From NCBI GenBank assembly GCA_017694935.1, contig JADIME010000038.1:1-43387 (forward strand): a stretch of 43,387 bases of DNA, in the 5' to 3' direction. Below are positions 27,076 through 34,786 of this stretch, piece after piece (the first letter of the stretch is position 1; every line of letters starts with the position of its first letter). The stretch is from Candidatus Merdivivens pullistercoris (GTDB taxonomy: Bacteria > Bacteroidota > Bacteroidia > Bacteroidales > UBA932). The translations under genes were made by a program, and so were the position numbers. The notes beneath the pieces were generated by a model. It ran no database searches, had not been told where the DNA came from, and saw nothing but the letters and a program-made list of their open reading frames with translations.

Positions 27076-28524
27076 GTGTATGATTGTCTATCTGTTATAC
27101 TCTTATTCGCTATAAAGCCCGCTTACGCCGTTGCGGAGGTGGACACGAGGGCTTTGGAAATCTATCATGCCGCTTCGGACGGGTATCACGAAGCCCTGAC
27201 GGAATACGGCCTTGCAAAACTTTACCTGAAGAAGGGCCAATACCACAAGACGTTGAGATATGCCAACAAGGCCGTTTCGTTTTTTGAAGACTCCGGCCAT
27301 ACTTCGGAGATGATGGAATGTTACCAGCTCCTCGGCATAGTGTATGAGACTTGCCGTGACTATGAAAAATCGGATGAATATTATCTGTCATACGTCAAGG
27401 CGGCAAGGATAGCCAATGACAGTGTACGTCTGGTAACTGGGCTTAACAATATCGCCGCCTTTGCCAGTTCGATTGGGGATACGGCAAAAACGATAAGGCT
27501 TCTGATGGAGTCCATAGCCTTGTCCGAGTCGGCCGGTGACAGTGCCCAGCTCTGCCAGCTTTATATCAATGCTGCTGCGGCCTATACTCAGGCAGGACGT
27601 TATGATGAAGCAGAGAAGTATCTCCTTTATGCGCGTCCGCTGCTTTCGAATATAGAGCGATGCGGCCATTTCTGGTTGCAGTATGCCACTTTGTACAATA
27701 GAAAGGGAGATGAGGACAGTGCGGTAATGGCATTGAAGAATGCCGCGTCTTATTATTCCCAGGGAGAATTCGATCTTATCCTGGAGGCCATTTATGCTAC
27801 CCTTAACGAGATTTACCGGGACAGGGGCGATACCGTGACAGCATACCGTTATATGTCGGCGATGTATGACATATATCATAAATCAGGGCGTGAGGACATG
27901 CTGATAGAACTGTTCAAAGAGCAGAATGAAATAGAATTGTCCCGGGAACGGGAGCAAATGGAACTGGACAGGTCCCGCCAGAAAATGACAGTCTTGTCCG
28001 TGGTATTTGTCATTATAGCCGTTACGTTGTCTGTCGCTTTGATTCTTAGAAAGAGAGCCTTTGAAATAAAGAAAAAAGAGTTGCAGATAGAAAACGACAG
28101 GGAAATATCCGAAGTAAAGAAAAACCAGCAGTTCCGTACGGACATGATACTTCGCGGGGCTATCGAAAAATTGCAGGAACTGTCCGTTGAGGCGAAGACA
28201 TCCGCCGTGCGGGCCAGGATAAATGCGATTATAGGCGAGTTGCGCAATTCGAAAGATGAAGATTCGTGGAAAGAGGTAGAGCAATATGTCCCTGAGTTCA
28301 ACAGTGCCTTTTTCAAGAATCTCATAAAGGATTTCCCGGATCTTACGGTAAACGAAAGCCGTCTCTGTGTTTTCCTTAACCGGAATCTTTCCACAAAACA
28401 GATTTCGGAGATTACACGGCAGTCTCCCGAAAGCATCAATGTCGCCCGTACCCGTTTGCGCAAGAAGCTCGGGCTGACAGGCTCCGACATGAGTATCCAG
28501 GAGTTTTTGAGAAAATACGACTGA
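27076..28524 (+). CDS. TPR/LuxR-type membrane regulator, probably lacking its natural N-terminus
   Basis: A 482-residue protein: TPR helices over about residues 25-280 (ALTEYGLAKLYLKKGQYHKTLRYANKA and similar), one membrane span at about 304-324 (MTVLSVVFVIIAVTLSVALIL), a charged coiled coil, and a C-terminal LuxR-like HTH (DLTVNESRLCVFLNRNLSTKQISEITRQSPESINVARTRLRKKLGL shape). This is the Bacteroidota one-piece sensor layout, with periplasmic TPRs and a cytoplasmic HTH. No ATG is available: the frame opens only at 27061 after a stop and the best start is a GTG at 27076, one base after the ATPase stop. The leader after it (VILLFAIKPAYA) is a weak signal peptide. The gene may have lost its 5' end when the ATPase cassette arrived upstream. 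Confidence 0.75.
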   Translation: MYDCLSVILLFAIKPAYAVAEVDTRALEIYHAASDGYHEALTEYGLAKLYLKKGQYHKTLRYANKAVSFFEDSGHTSEMMECYQLLGIVYETCRDYEKSDEYYLSYVKAARIANDSVRLVTGLNNIAAFASSIGDTAKTIRLLMESIALSESAGDSAQLCQLYINAAAAYTQAGRYDEAEKYLLYARPLLSNIERCGHFWLQYATLYNRKGDEDSAVMALKNAASYYSQGEFDLILEAIYATLNEIYRDRGDTVTAYRYMSAMYDIYHKSGREDMLIELFKEQNEIELSREREQMELDRSRQKMTVLSVVFVIIAVTLSVALILRKRAFEIKKKELQIENDREISEVKKNQQFRTDMILRGAIEKLQELSVEAKTSAVRARINAIIGELRNSKDEDSWKEVEQYVPEFNSAFFKNLIKDFPDLTVNESRLCVFLNRNLSTKQISEITRQSPESINVARTRLRKKLGLTGSDMSIQEFLRKYD

Positions 28525-28551
28525 TTTCGCTGATTCCCGTCAAATCATTAT

Positions 28552-28676
28552 GTAATCCGGCAGGCGGTTATTGGTTAGTAAGGTAAATCCCTCCTACCGC
28601 TTCGCAGTAGGTACCTCCCGTTCACGAGGCCACGGGCGGCCACGCCTTACTAACCAATAACTGCCTGCTGGATTAC
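28552..28676. mobile_element. MITE-like 125-bp inverted-repeat element
   Basis: The 32-bp ends (28552-28583 and 28645-28676) are inverted repeats with two mismatches; they begin GTAATCC and end GGATTAC. The 61-bp centre holds a smaller hairpin (CCTAC...GTAGG around CTTCG) and a CCCGT/ACGGG pair, so the RNA would be highly folded. It has no coding capacity. A 12-bp direct repeat TTCCCGTCAAAT flanks it at 28534-28545 and 28682-28693. That motif is also the start of the 23-bp tandem unit, which suggests insertion into the array. Confidence 0.7.
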
Positions 28677-28685
28677 CCTGTTTCC

Positions 28686-28776
28686 CGTCAAATAGCCGAA
28701 CGGATTTCCGTCAAATGGCCGAACAAATTTGCGTCAAATGGCCGAACAAATTTGCGTCAAATGGCCGAATAAATAA
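28686..28776. repeat. Four-unit 23-bp tandem repeat upstream of the second DUF4143 ATPase
   Basis: Units begin at 28686, 28709, 28732 and 28755; the core is CGTCAAATGGCCGAAC followed by AAATTTG. Units 2 and 3 are identical; unit 1 differs at several bases and unit 4 decays at its end. No spacers. The sequence is unrelated to the 33-bp array before the first ATPase, yet it occupies the same place relative to the gene. Confidence 0.92.
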
Positions 28777-28781
28777 CCTTG

Positions 28782-28815
28782 TTTTTGGAAAATCAATGAA
28801 TTAGGATTATCTTTG
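28782..28815 (+). promoter_or_regulatory. Promoter of the second DUF4143 ATPase
   Basis: A TTTTTG at 28782-28787 and a TATCTTTG at 28808-28815 are separated by 20 bp, the expected Bacteroidota minus-33/minus-7 spacing. The ATG follows 22 bp later. The tandem array ends just upstream of the minus-33 box. Confidence 0.7.
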
Positions 28816-28837
28816 CGGTGGATAAAATCGATAGGAT

Positions 28838-30118
28838 ATGGCAACGAATTACAGACCGAGGATCGCAGACCGTCTTCTTGCGCGTAAATTGGCAGGGAAA
28901 GGAGCTGTTCTTGTAGAAGGGGCCAAGTGGTGCGGAAAAACGACGACGGCGGAGCAGATCGCCAAAAGCGTACTGTATATGTCCGAAACAGGGAAAATGG
29001 AGCAGAACCGCCAATTGGCAAAGATAAATCCTTCATTGTTGCTGAAAGGAGAGAAACCGAGGCTTATCGATGAGTGGCAGATTGCCCCGGCATTGTGGGA
29101 TAGCATAAGGTTTGATGTCGATCATGCGCCTGACGCTTTGGGGAGGTTTATCCTTACCGGATCGTCTGTTCCGGCCGATATGAGCGAAGTAGTGCATTCA
29201 GGAACAGGCAGGATGGGGTGGTTGCGGATGCGTCCGATGTCTTTGTGGGAGTCGGGTGATTCTACCGGGGAGGTGTCTTTGGAGAACCTTTTCAAGACTC
29301 CGCTATCCATTGAAGGAGTATCTGTGGCCGATTTTGGGAAAATAGCCTTTCTGGCTTGTCGCGGAGGGTGGCCGCTGGCTGTGGATATGGATGGAGAAAT
29401 AGCTTTGGATCAGGCATTTGATTATATAGAAGCTGTAGAGAAGCGGGATATTTCACAAGCGGACGGGATCAATAGGGATCCCTCTCGCACGCATAGGCTT
29501 TTACGTTCTTATGCACGGCACCAAGGAACTCAGGCTTCCTACGGTACTATCAGGGCGGATCTTGTTGCAAATGAATCGGACGACCTGAGTGAGGATACCA
29601 TAGCTTCCTATATATCGGCATTGAAGAAGATATTCGTCATAGAAGATTCCGAGGCATGGAATCCTAATCTGCGTTCCAGATCCGCCATAAGGACATCCGA
29701 TACCCGGTATTTTACCGATCCGTCCATTGCTACGGCTGTATTGGGACTGGGGCCGGCAGACCTGATTAATGATTTGGAAACGTTCGGCCTTGTGTTCGAG
29801 ACACTTTGTGTCAGGGATCTCCGGGTGTATGCCGAGGCATTGAACGGGAAAGTCTATCATTTCAGGGACAGGAACGGTTTGGAATGCGATGCTGTGATTC
29901 ATCTCAGGAACGGCTCTTACGGTTTGGTGGAAGTGAAACTTGGGGGCGATGAGCTGATTGATGCCGGAGTAAAGACATTGAAGGAACTTTCCGGCAAGAT
30001 TGATACAGGACGTATGAAGCAGCCGTCGTTCCTTATGGTGCTTACGGCATCCGGCCCGTATGCCTACAGGCGTGAAGACGGGGTTTATGTCGTGCCTGCA
30101 GGATGTCTGAAAGATTAG
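28838..30118 (+). CDS. AAA ATPase with DUF4143 C-terminus (second copy)
   Basis: A 426-residue member of the same broad family as the gene at 25722, but of a different subgroup. Walker A is GAKWCGKT (residues 28-35), Walker B RLIDEWQ, followed by ILTGSS and MRPMSLWESG. The C-terminal DUF4143 region ends with LECDAVIHL and GLVEVKLGG (about residues 347-373), again an Asp and Glu-x-Lys pair as in PD-(D/E)xK folds. The two ATPases share motifs but little overall sequence. Like the first, it is immediately preceded by a short tandem array. Its transcript probably ends at the hairpin at 30210-30248. Confidence 0.9.
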   Translation: MATNYRPRIADRLLARKLAGKGAVLVEGAKWCGKTTTAEQIAKSVLYMSETGKMEQNRQLAKINPSLLLKGEKPRLIDEWQIAPALWDSIRFDVDHAPDALGRFILTGSSVPADMSEVVHSGTGRMGWLRMRPMSLWESGDSTGEVSLENLFKTPLSIEGVSVADFGKIAFLACRGGWPLAVDMDGEIALDQAFDYIEAVEKRDISQADGINRDPSRTHRLLRSYARHQGTQASYGTIRADLVANESDDLSEDTIASYISALKKIFVIEDSEAWNPNLRSRSAIRTSDTRYFTDPSIATAVLGLGPADLINDLETFGLVFETLCVRDLRVYAEALNGKVYHFRDRNGLECDAVIHLRNGSYGLVEVKLGGDELIDAGVKTLKELSGKIDTGRMKQPSFLMVLTASGPYAYRREDGVYVVPAGCLKD

Positions 30119-30209
30119 CCGTATCAGGTACGATGGAGTTTTACCGGGTAGTCAATAGAGTGATATTGTGTAAATTGATAGCTTTTGTAGTAACAATGTA
30201 TCAATACAT

Positions 30210-30248
30210 CGGGCTGTAAGCATTTGTTATGTTTGCAGCCCGGATTTT
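30210..30248 (+). terminator. Terminator after the second DUF4143 ATPase
   Basis: CGGGCTGTAAGCA pairs with TGTTTGCAGCCCG (13 bp with two G-U pairs) and is followed by GATTTT. Confidence 0.75.
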
Positions 30249-30344
30249 GTCGGTATGCGGCAGACTTTACTTTTGTGACAAAAAATATTTGTCATGAGCA
30301 ACCTGTTGTTTTTGTCATTGTTCTTGCCGTTCTTGTCTGCCGGT

Positions 30345-30463
30345 TGCTCCAGCAGTCATGAAAATACATGCTTGCTGGAGCATCCAGACTTAATTTTTCT
30401 TTGTTTAATATATTGATTTGCAATATATTGTGTGGAATAAGACAATTTGTGACTGCTCCAGCA
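30345..30463 (+). promoter_or_regulatory. Competing inverted repeats upstream of the sulfatase operon
   Basis: TGCTCCAGCA occurs at 30345-30354 and 30454-30463, and its exact complement TGCTGGAGCA at 30373-30382. The middle arm can pair with either outer arm, so two folds exclude each other. Inside the second fold sits another perfect hairpin, AATATATTG (30407-30415) with CAATATATT (30421-30429). It could be an RNA switch, a protein-binding region or a remnant of a small mobile element. A candidate promoter downstream at 30574 would leave it out of the operon's main transcript. Confidence 0.5.
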
Positions 30464-30542
30464 AATTCCGTTTCAGCAAGACTACTTTCCAAAACTGCTA
30501 TAACGTGTATTCCATTTTTGGGGAGACGCATCTTATTTTCCC

Positions 30543-30561
30543 CGGAAAACACGCCTTTTTG
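30543..30561 (+). repeat. Single diverged copy of the 33-bp array core
   Basis: GGAAAACACGCCTTTTTG differs from the array core GGAAAACGCACCTTTTTG only at three central bases (GCA to ACG). It lies 12 bp before a minus-7 box, the same distance as the last array unit at 25681 from its minus-7 box. Confidence 0.55.
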
Positions 30562-30573
30562 ACTTAAAACACT

Positions 30574-30581
30574 TAACTTTG
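30574..30581 (+). promoter_or_regulatory. Minus-7 box TAACTTTG for the sulfatase-GH92 operon
   Basis: TAACTTTG is placed 31 bp before the sulfatase ATG. Confidence 0.55.
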
Positions 30582-30612
30582 GCGGAATAATGGCTCTAAA
30601 TATGACCCGACC

Positions 30613-32226
30613 ATGAAACACGACTCAAAACATTTGGCAGGCCTCGGCTTCGGAATAGCCGCGGGCATCCTTGTGGTTCCGGCAGCATGCGCTCCGGGTG
30701 CCGACAAAGGGAAAAAGGACGACAGGCAGATGAACATCCTGTATATCATGTGCGATGACCATTCTTATCAGACAATCAGCGCATACGGCGGCAGTCTGAT
30801 AGAAACGCCCAACATAGACAGGATTGCCGATTCAGGAATGATCTTTACCAACAGTTTCGTAGCAAATTCGGTAAGTGCGCCGAGCCGGGCCTGCCTGCTG
30901 ACAGGAAAACACAGCCATAAGAACGGCATGACCGACAATACCAAGATTTTCGACGGCTCGCAGCAGACTTTTCCCAAACTTCTCAGACAGGCGGGATACC
31001 AGACTGCCATAGTGGGTAAATGGCACCTTGTTTCAGAGCCTACCGGTTTCGACTATTGGAATATACTCATAGGCCAGGGCGAATATTATAACCCTACTTT
31101 CATTGACAACGGGGAAAAGAAGGTTGTAAAAGGCTATGCGACCGAAGTGACCACGGATCTTGCGTTGGAGTGGCTTGAAAGCGGACGCGACACTACAAAG
31201 CCGTTCTGCCTGCTGCTCCATCACAAGGCACCTCACCGTACCTGGATGCCGGACACGACAGACCTCGGGGCTTTCGACGATGCAGTCATACCTTTGCCGG
31301 AAAATTTTTACGATGATTACGAAGGACGTCCGGCAGCTGCCGCACAGGAAATGGAAATAGACCGCCACATGGACTTGGTATATGATTTGAAGATGGCCGA
31401 CAAGGAAGGGGAAATCCATACCGATACCGGCCTTGAAGAGTACGGACGTGCCATGTATTCGCGTATGGACCCTGACCAGAAGAAAGCATGGGATGCCTAC
31501 TATGACCCTATCATAGAGGAATTCAAGAAAAGCGGCCTTGACGGGGACAGGCTGGCGGAATGGAAATACCGGCGTTACATGCTCGACTATCTTAGCGTTA
31601 TCCGTTCGGTGGACAGGAACGTCGGAAGGGTCATAGACTATCTGCAGGAGAACGGTTTGTGGGACAATACCATCATAGTCTATACATCCGACCAGGGCTT
31701 CTATATGGGCGAGCACGGATGGTTTGACAAGCGTTTCATGTACGAAGAATCGTTCCGTACGCCGTTGCTTGTGCGTTATCCGGGCGGATACCGTGGCGAG
31801 GTGGACGCGTTTGTGCAGAATATCGACCATGCCCCTACTTTCCTTGAAGCGGCTGGGGCTCAGATTCCTGAGGACATACAGGGCGAATCCTACCTTTCAT
31901 TCCTTGAAGACGGGAAGGTCCCGGACGGCGGAGAATGGAGGGATGCCTTGTACTATCATTATTACGAGTATCCGGGAGAACATGCGGTGCGCCGTCATTA
32001 CGGGGTGCGTACCGACCGTTACAAACTGATGCATTTTTACGGGGACATCGATTCCTGGGAACTGTATGATCTGGAAAAGGACCCGCACGAGATGCACAAT
32101 GTCTATGAGGAAAAAGGATACGGGAAAATCCGGAAAAACCTGTATGAAAAACTGGTGGAATTGCAGAAGCAGTACGATGATACCGCGGCTTTAAAGGAAA
32201 ATGCTTCATTCAAGGAAAACCGATGA
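30613..32226 (+). CDS. Serine-type sulfatase lipoprotein (S1 family)
   Basis: A 537-residue exported sulfatase with a lipobox-like signal (VPAAC). The formylglycine site is SAPSRACLLTGKHSHKNG, the serine-type S-x-P-S-R core. It therefore needs an anaerobic sulfatase-maturating radical-SAM enzyme, which is not in this window. Metal ligands are recognisable in NILYIMCDDHSYQTISAYGG and YTSDQGFYMGEHGWFDKRFMYEESFRTPLLVRYPG. The layout resembles S1 sulfatases that act on host glycans such as 6-sulfated N-acetylglucosamine; the exact substrate is inference. It overlaps the GH92 gene by four bases. Confidence 0.92.
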   Translation: MKHDSKHLAGLGFGIAAGILVVPAACAPGADKGKKDDRQMNILYIMCDDHSYQTISAYGGSLIETPNIDRIADSGMIFTNSFVANSVSAPSRACLLTGKHSHKNGMTDNTKIFDGSQQTFPKLLRQAGYQTAIVGKWHLVSEPTGFDYWNILIGQGEYYNPTFIDNGEKKVVKGYATEVTTDLALEWLESGRDTTKPFCLLLHHKAPHRTWMPDTTDLGAFDDAVIPLPENFYDDYEGRPAAAAQEMEIDRHMDLVYDLKMADKEGEIHTDTGLEEYGRAMYSRMDPDQKKAWDAYYDPIIEEFKKSGLDGDRLAEWKYRRYMLDYLSVIRSVDRNVGRVIDYLQENGLWDNTIIVYTSDQGFYMGEHGWFDKRFMYEESFRTPLLVRYPGGYRGEVDAFVQNIDHAPTFLEAAGAQIPEDIQGESYLSFLEDGKVPDGGEWRDALYYHYYEYPGEHAVRRHYGVRTDRYKLMHFYGDIDSWELYDLEKDPHEMHNVYEEKGYGKIRKNLYEKLVELQKQYDDTAALKENASFKENR

Positions 32227-34559
32227 TGAAAAAGGCTTTGATATTGTTGATGGCGTTGGCAGCCGTAGTCGCTATTTTCCCGGATAATGCAACGGGACAA
32301 AACAGGAAAAAAATGAATACACGGAAAAACGAAGAAAAAACCTTGGCGGACTGGGTCAATCCCATGATAGGGACATCGAAGATGGGACATACCTTTCCAG
32401 GGGCCTGCTATCCATTCGGAGGCGTACAGTTAAGTCCCGATACCGATATCGTGCCGCACAATATCGGCGGGGTCTACCAGCCGGAAGCATACAGGTACTG
32501 TGCTGGTTATCAATATTCTGACAGTACGATAGTCGGTTTCAGCCATACCCATTTCAGCGGCACGGGCCACTCCGACCTCGGGGACGTGCTGATAATGCCT
32601 GTCACGGGGCCGCTGAAACTCAGGCCGGGCACGAAAGATGATCCTGACAGCGGTTACAGGTCGCGTTTCTCGCATGACAACGAGGTGGCGAGTCCGGGGT
32701 ATTACGAGGCTTTCCTCGATGACTATGGCATCCGCGCAAGGCTTACCGCTACTCCGAGGACAGGAGTGCATCACTATACTTATCCGTCAGGGGATTCCGT
32801 TCAGCGTGTGATACTTGACCTTATCCACGGGATATACAATTATGACGGAAAAACCCTCTGGGCGCAGATACGTGTAGAGAACGATACCCTGATTACCGGC
32901 TACAGGATTACGAACGGCTGGGCAAGGACCAATTATGTGTATTTTGCGATAGAATTTTCCCGCCCTATCCGCAATTACGGTTACGAGGAGTTTGCAAAAG
33001 TCCTGTATAACGGCTTTTACAGGCGTTTCGACACGAAACACAATTTTCCTGAAATCGGCGGCAGGAAAATAGTCGCCTGGTTTGAATTCGACCCTTCGGA
33101 ATCCCGGGAACTTGAGATTAAAGTCGCCCTTTCCGCCACTGGCACGGACGGTGCCTTGAAGAATCTCCGTGCCGAGACTTCAGGCAAGGACTTCGAGACA
33201 CTTGCTTCCGAAGCCCGTGATGCGTGGAATGAAGCTCTTTCGGTAATGGAAGTTGATGGCAGTGATGACGAAAAGTCCATGTTCTACACGTCATTGTACC
33301 ATACGATGATAAATCCTTCGGTCTATATGGATGTGGACGGGCGTTACCGTGGTGTGGACGGAAACATACATCAGGCCGACGGATTCACGAATTACACAGT
33401 TTTCTCGACATGGGACACTTTCCGTGCCCTGCACCCGCTTTACAATCTGATTCAGCGGGAACGCAGCCGCGACATGATGGAGTCTTTGCTCGCCCATTCC
33501 GAGCAGAGCGTTCATGGGGCATTGCCGGTATGGAGCCACTGTGCCAATGAAAACTGGTGCATGATCGGCTATCACAGCGTGCCGATCCTTGCCGATGCCA
33601 TTGCCACGGGAATCCCGGTAGACCGGCAAAGGGTGTTGGCCGCAATGGTGCGCAGTTCGAATGTGCCTTATTATGAAGGCATTGCCGATATGCTTGAACT
33701 TGGTTATGTGCCGATAGAGGCCTCGGCAAGCTCGGCATCGGTCACTTTGGAATATGCCTACGATGACTGGACGATTTACCGTACCGCCCTTGCCGCCGGT
33801 GATACGGCCACGGCTGAAGCCTACCGGTTGCGGTCGGAAAATTACAGGAACATCTTCGATCCCGAGACGCTTCATGCCCGTCCCCGTTACAGAGACGGAC
33901 GTTTCAAGGAGGATTTCGATTTGCAGAGTACCCACGGGCAGGGTTTCATAGAAGGCAATTCCCTCAACTACTCGTTTTTCGTGCCTCACAATGTCCCGGA
34001 ACTCATCAGGCTCATGGGAGGGGAGGACCGCTTCCTGACCAACCTTGACTCGCTTTTCACCATGCACCTTCCAGACAGCTTCTTTGCGGAAACCGAGGAT
34101 GTGACACGCGAGGGCATTCTCGGCGGGTACGTACACGGTAACGAGCCGAGCCATCATATCGCCTTTCTTTACACATGGACTTCACAGCCGTGGAAGACAC
34201 AATATTGGCAAAGGGAGATAATGGACAGGATGTATGTCAATAAGATAGACGGGCTGTGCGGCAATGACGACTGCGGCCAGATGTCGGCGTGGTACATCTT
34301 CTCGGCCATGGGATTCTATCCCGTATGCCCCGGTGCGGGCGAATATGTGCTTGGAGCCCCGTACCTGCCATACGTCAGGCTGAACCTTGAAAACGGGAAA
34401 ACATTCGAGATCAAGGCTCCGCGTGTGAGTTCCAGGAACCGATATGTCAAGTCGGTACGCCTCAACGGGAAAAAATATGAGGGACGAATCATCAAGTATT
34501 CCGACATCCTTGCCGGCGGTGTTCTGGAATTTGAGATGACTTCATCTCCGGGAAAGTGA
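32223..34559 (+). CDS. GH92 alpha-mannosidase
   Basis: A 778-residue exported glycoside hydrolase of family GH92, the calcium-dependent exo-alpha-mannosidases abundant in gut Bacteroidota. Hallmarks are ADWVNPMIGTSKMGHTFPGA, SPDTD, GFSHTHFSGTGHSDLGD, YTTYN-like MINPSVYMDVDGRYRGVDG, FSTWDTFRALHPL and GNDDCGQMSAWYIFSAMGFYPV with its catalytic acids. It removes mannose from N-glycans or yeast mannan. Translation is coupled to the sulfatase (four-base overlap). The last codons and the stop lie inside the first REP palindrome at 34550-34591. No SusC/SusD pair is seen nearby. Confidence 0.96.
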   Translation: MMKKALILLMALAAVVAIFPDNATGQNRKKMNTRKNEEKTLADWVNPMIGTSKMGHTFPGACYPFGGVQLSPDTDIVPHNIGGVYQPEAYRYCAGYQYSDSTIVGFSHTHFSGTGHSDLGDVLIMPVTGPLKLRPGTKDDPDSGYRSRFSHDNEVASPGYYEAFLDDYGIRARLTATPRTGVHHYTYPSGDSVQRVILDLIHGIYNYDGKTLWAQIRVENDTLITGYRITNGWARTNYVYFAIEFSRPIRNYGYEEFAKVLYNGFYRRFDTKHNFPEIGGRKIVAWFEFDPSESRELEIKVALSATGTDGALKNLRAETSGKDFETLASEARDAWNEALSVMEVDGSDDEKSMFYTSLYHTMINPSVYMDVDGRYRGVDGNIHQADGFTNYTVFSTWDTFRALHPLYNLIQRERSRDMMESLLAHSEQSVHGALPVWSHCANENWCMIGYHSVPILADAIATGIPVDRQRVLAAMVRSSNVPYYEGIADMLELGYVPIEASASSASVTLEYAYDDWTIYRTALAAGDTATAEAYRLRSENYRNIFDPETLHARPRYRDGRFKEDFDLQSTHGQGFIEGNSLNYSFFVPHNVPELIRLMGGEDRFLTNLDSLFTMHLPDSFFAETEDVTREGILGGYVHGNEPSHHIAFLYTWTSQPWKTQYWQREIMDRMYVNKIDGLCGNDDCGQMSAWYIFSAMGFYPVCPGAGEYVLGAPYLPYVRLNLENGKTFEIKAPRVSSRNRYVKSVRLNGKKYEGRIIKYSDILAGGVLEFEMTSSPGK

Positions 34560-34591
34560 ACACTTTTTCCGTGTTTCCGCTTCACTTTCCC
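34550..34591. repeat. REP palindrome 1 (overlaps the GH92 stop codon)
   Basis: GGGAAAGTGAA at 34550-34560 and TTCACTTTCCC at 34581-34591 pair perfectly (11 bp). The nine-base core arms are 24 nt apart. The stop TGA of the GH92 gene (34557-34559) is part of the left arm. Confidence 0.9.
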
Positions 34592-34631
34592 CGAGGTATG
34601 CATTCCTCGCTCGTCATTTTCGGGGTCTTCT

Positions 34632-34679
34632 CGGGGGAAAGTGAACAAGTTTGCTACGAAATCGTTCCACTTTCCCCCG
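34632..34679. repeat. REP palindrome 2
   Basis: CGGGGGAAAGTG at 34632-34643 and CACTTTCCCCCG at 34668-34679 pair perfectly (12 bp); the pairing continues with AAC/GTT after one bulged C. The core arms are 24 nt apart. Confidence 0.92.
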
Positions 34680-34786
34680 GTGTCACGAACATTTTGCCTT
34701 TTTGGATATGATGTTTGAAAACAATATAGTACATTTGCCTACGATTCGTTGATTCATTAATGGTAATTGGTAATGTGCTGGAGATT

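Larger units (their letters stand above)
28525..28837. other. Gene-free stretch with inverted repeat and tandem array
   Basis: These 313 bp hold, in order, a TTCCCGTCAAAT copy (28534-28545), a 125-bp MITE-like inverted repeat (28552-28676), four 23-bp tandem units (28686-28776) and the promoter of the second DUF4143 ATPase. No coding frame is convincing. Confidence 0.85.
30119..30612. other. 494-bp gene-free stretch before the sulfatase operon
   Basis: It holds a terminator (30210-30248), a set of competing inverted repeats (30345-30463), a diverged copy of the 33-bp array core (30543-30561) and a minus-7 box (30574-30581). Short open frames on both strands show no recognisable protein. Confidence 0.8.

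Noticed and set aside
27066-28552. TCATTATG at 27066-27073 and 28545-28552 as a target-site duplication around the TPR/LuxR gene
   Set aside because: Eight AT-rich bases can recur by chance and neither copy adjoins a defined element end on both sides.
25591-28776. The two tandem arrays as CRISPR
   Set aside because: Units are directly adjacent with no unique spacers, and no cas gene is present.
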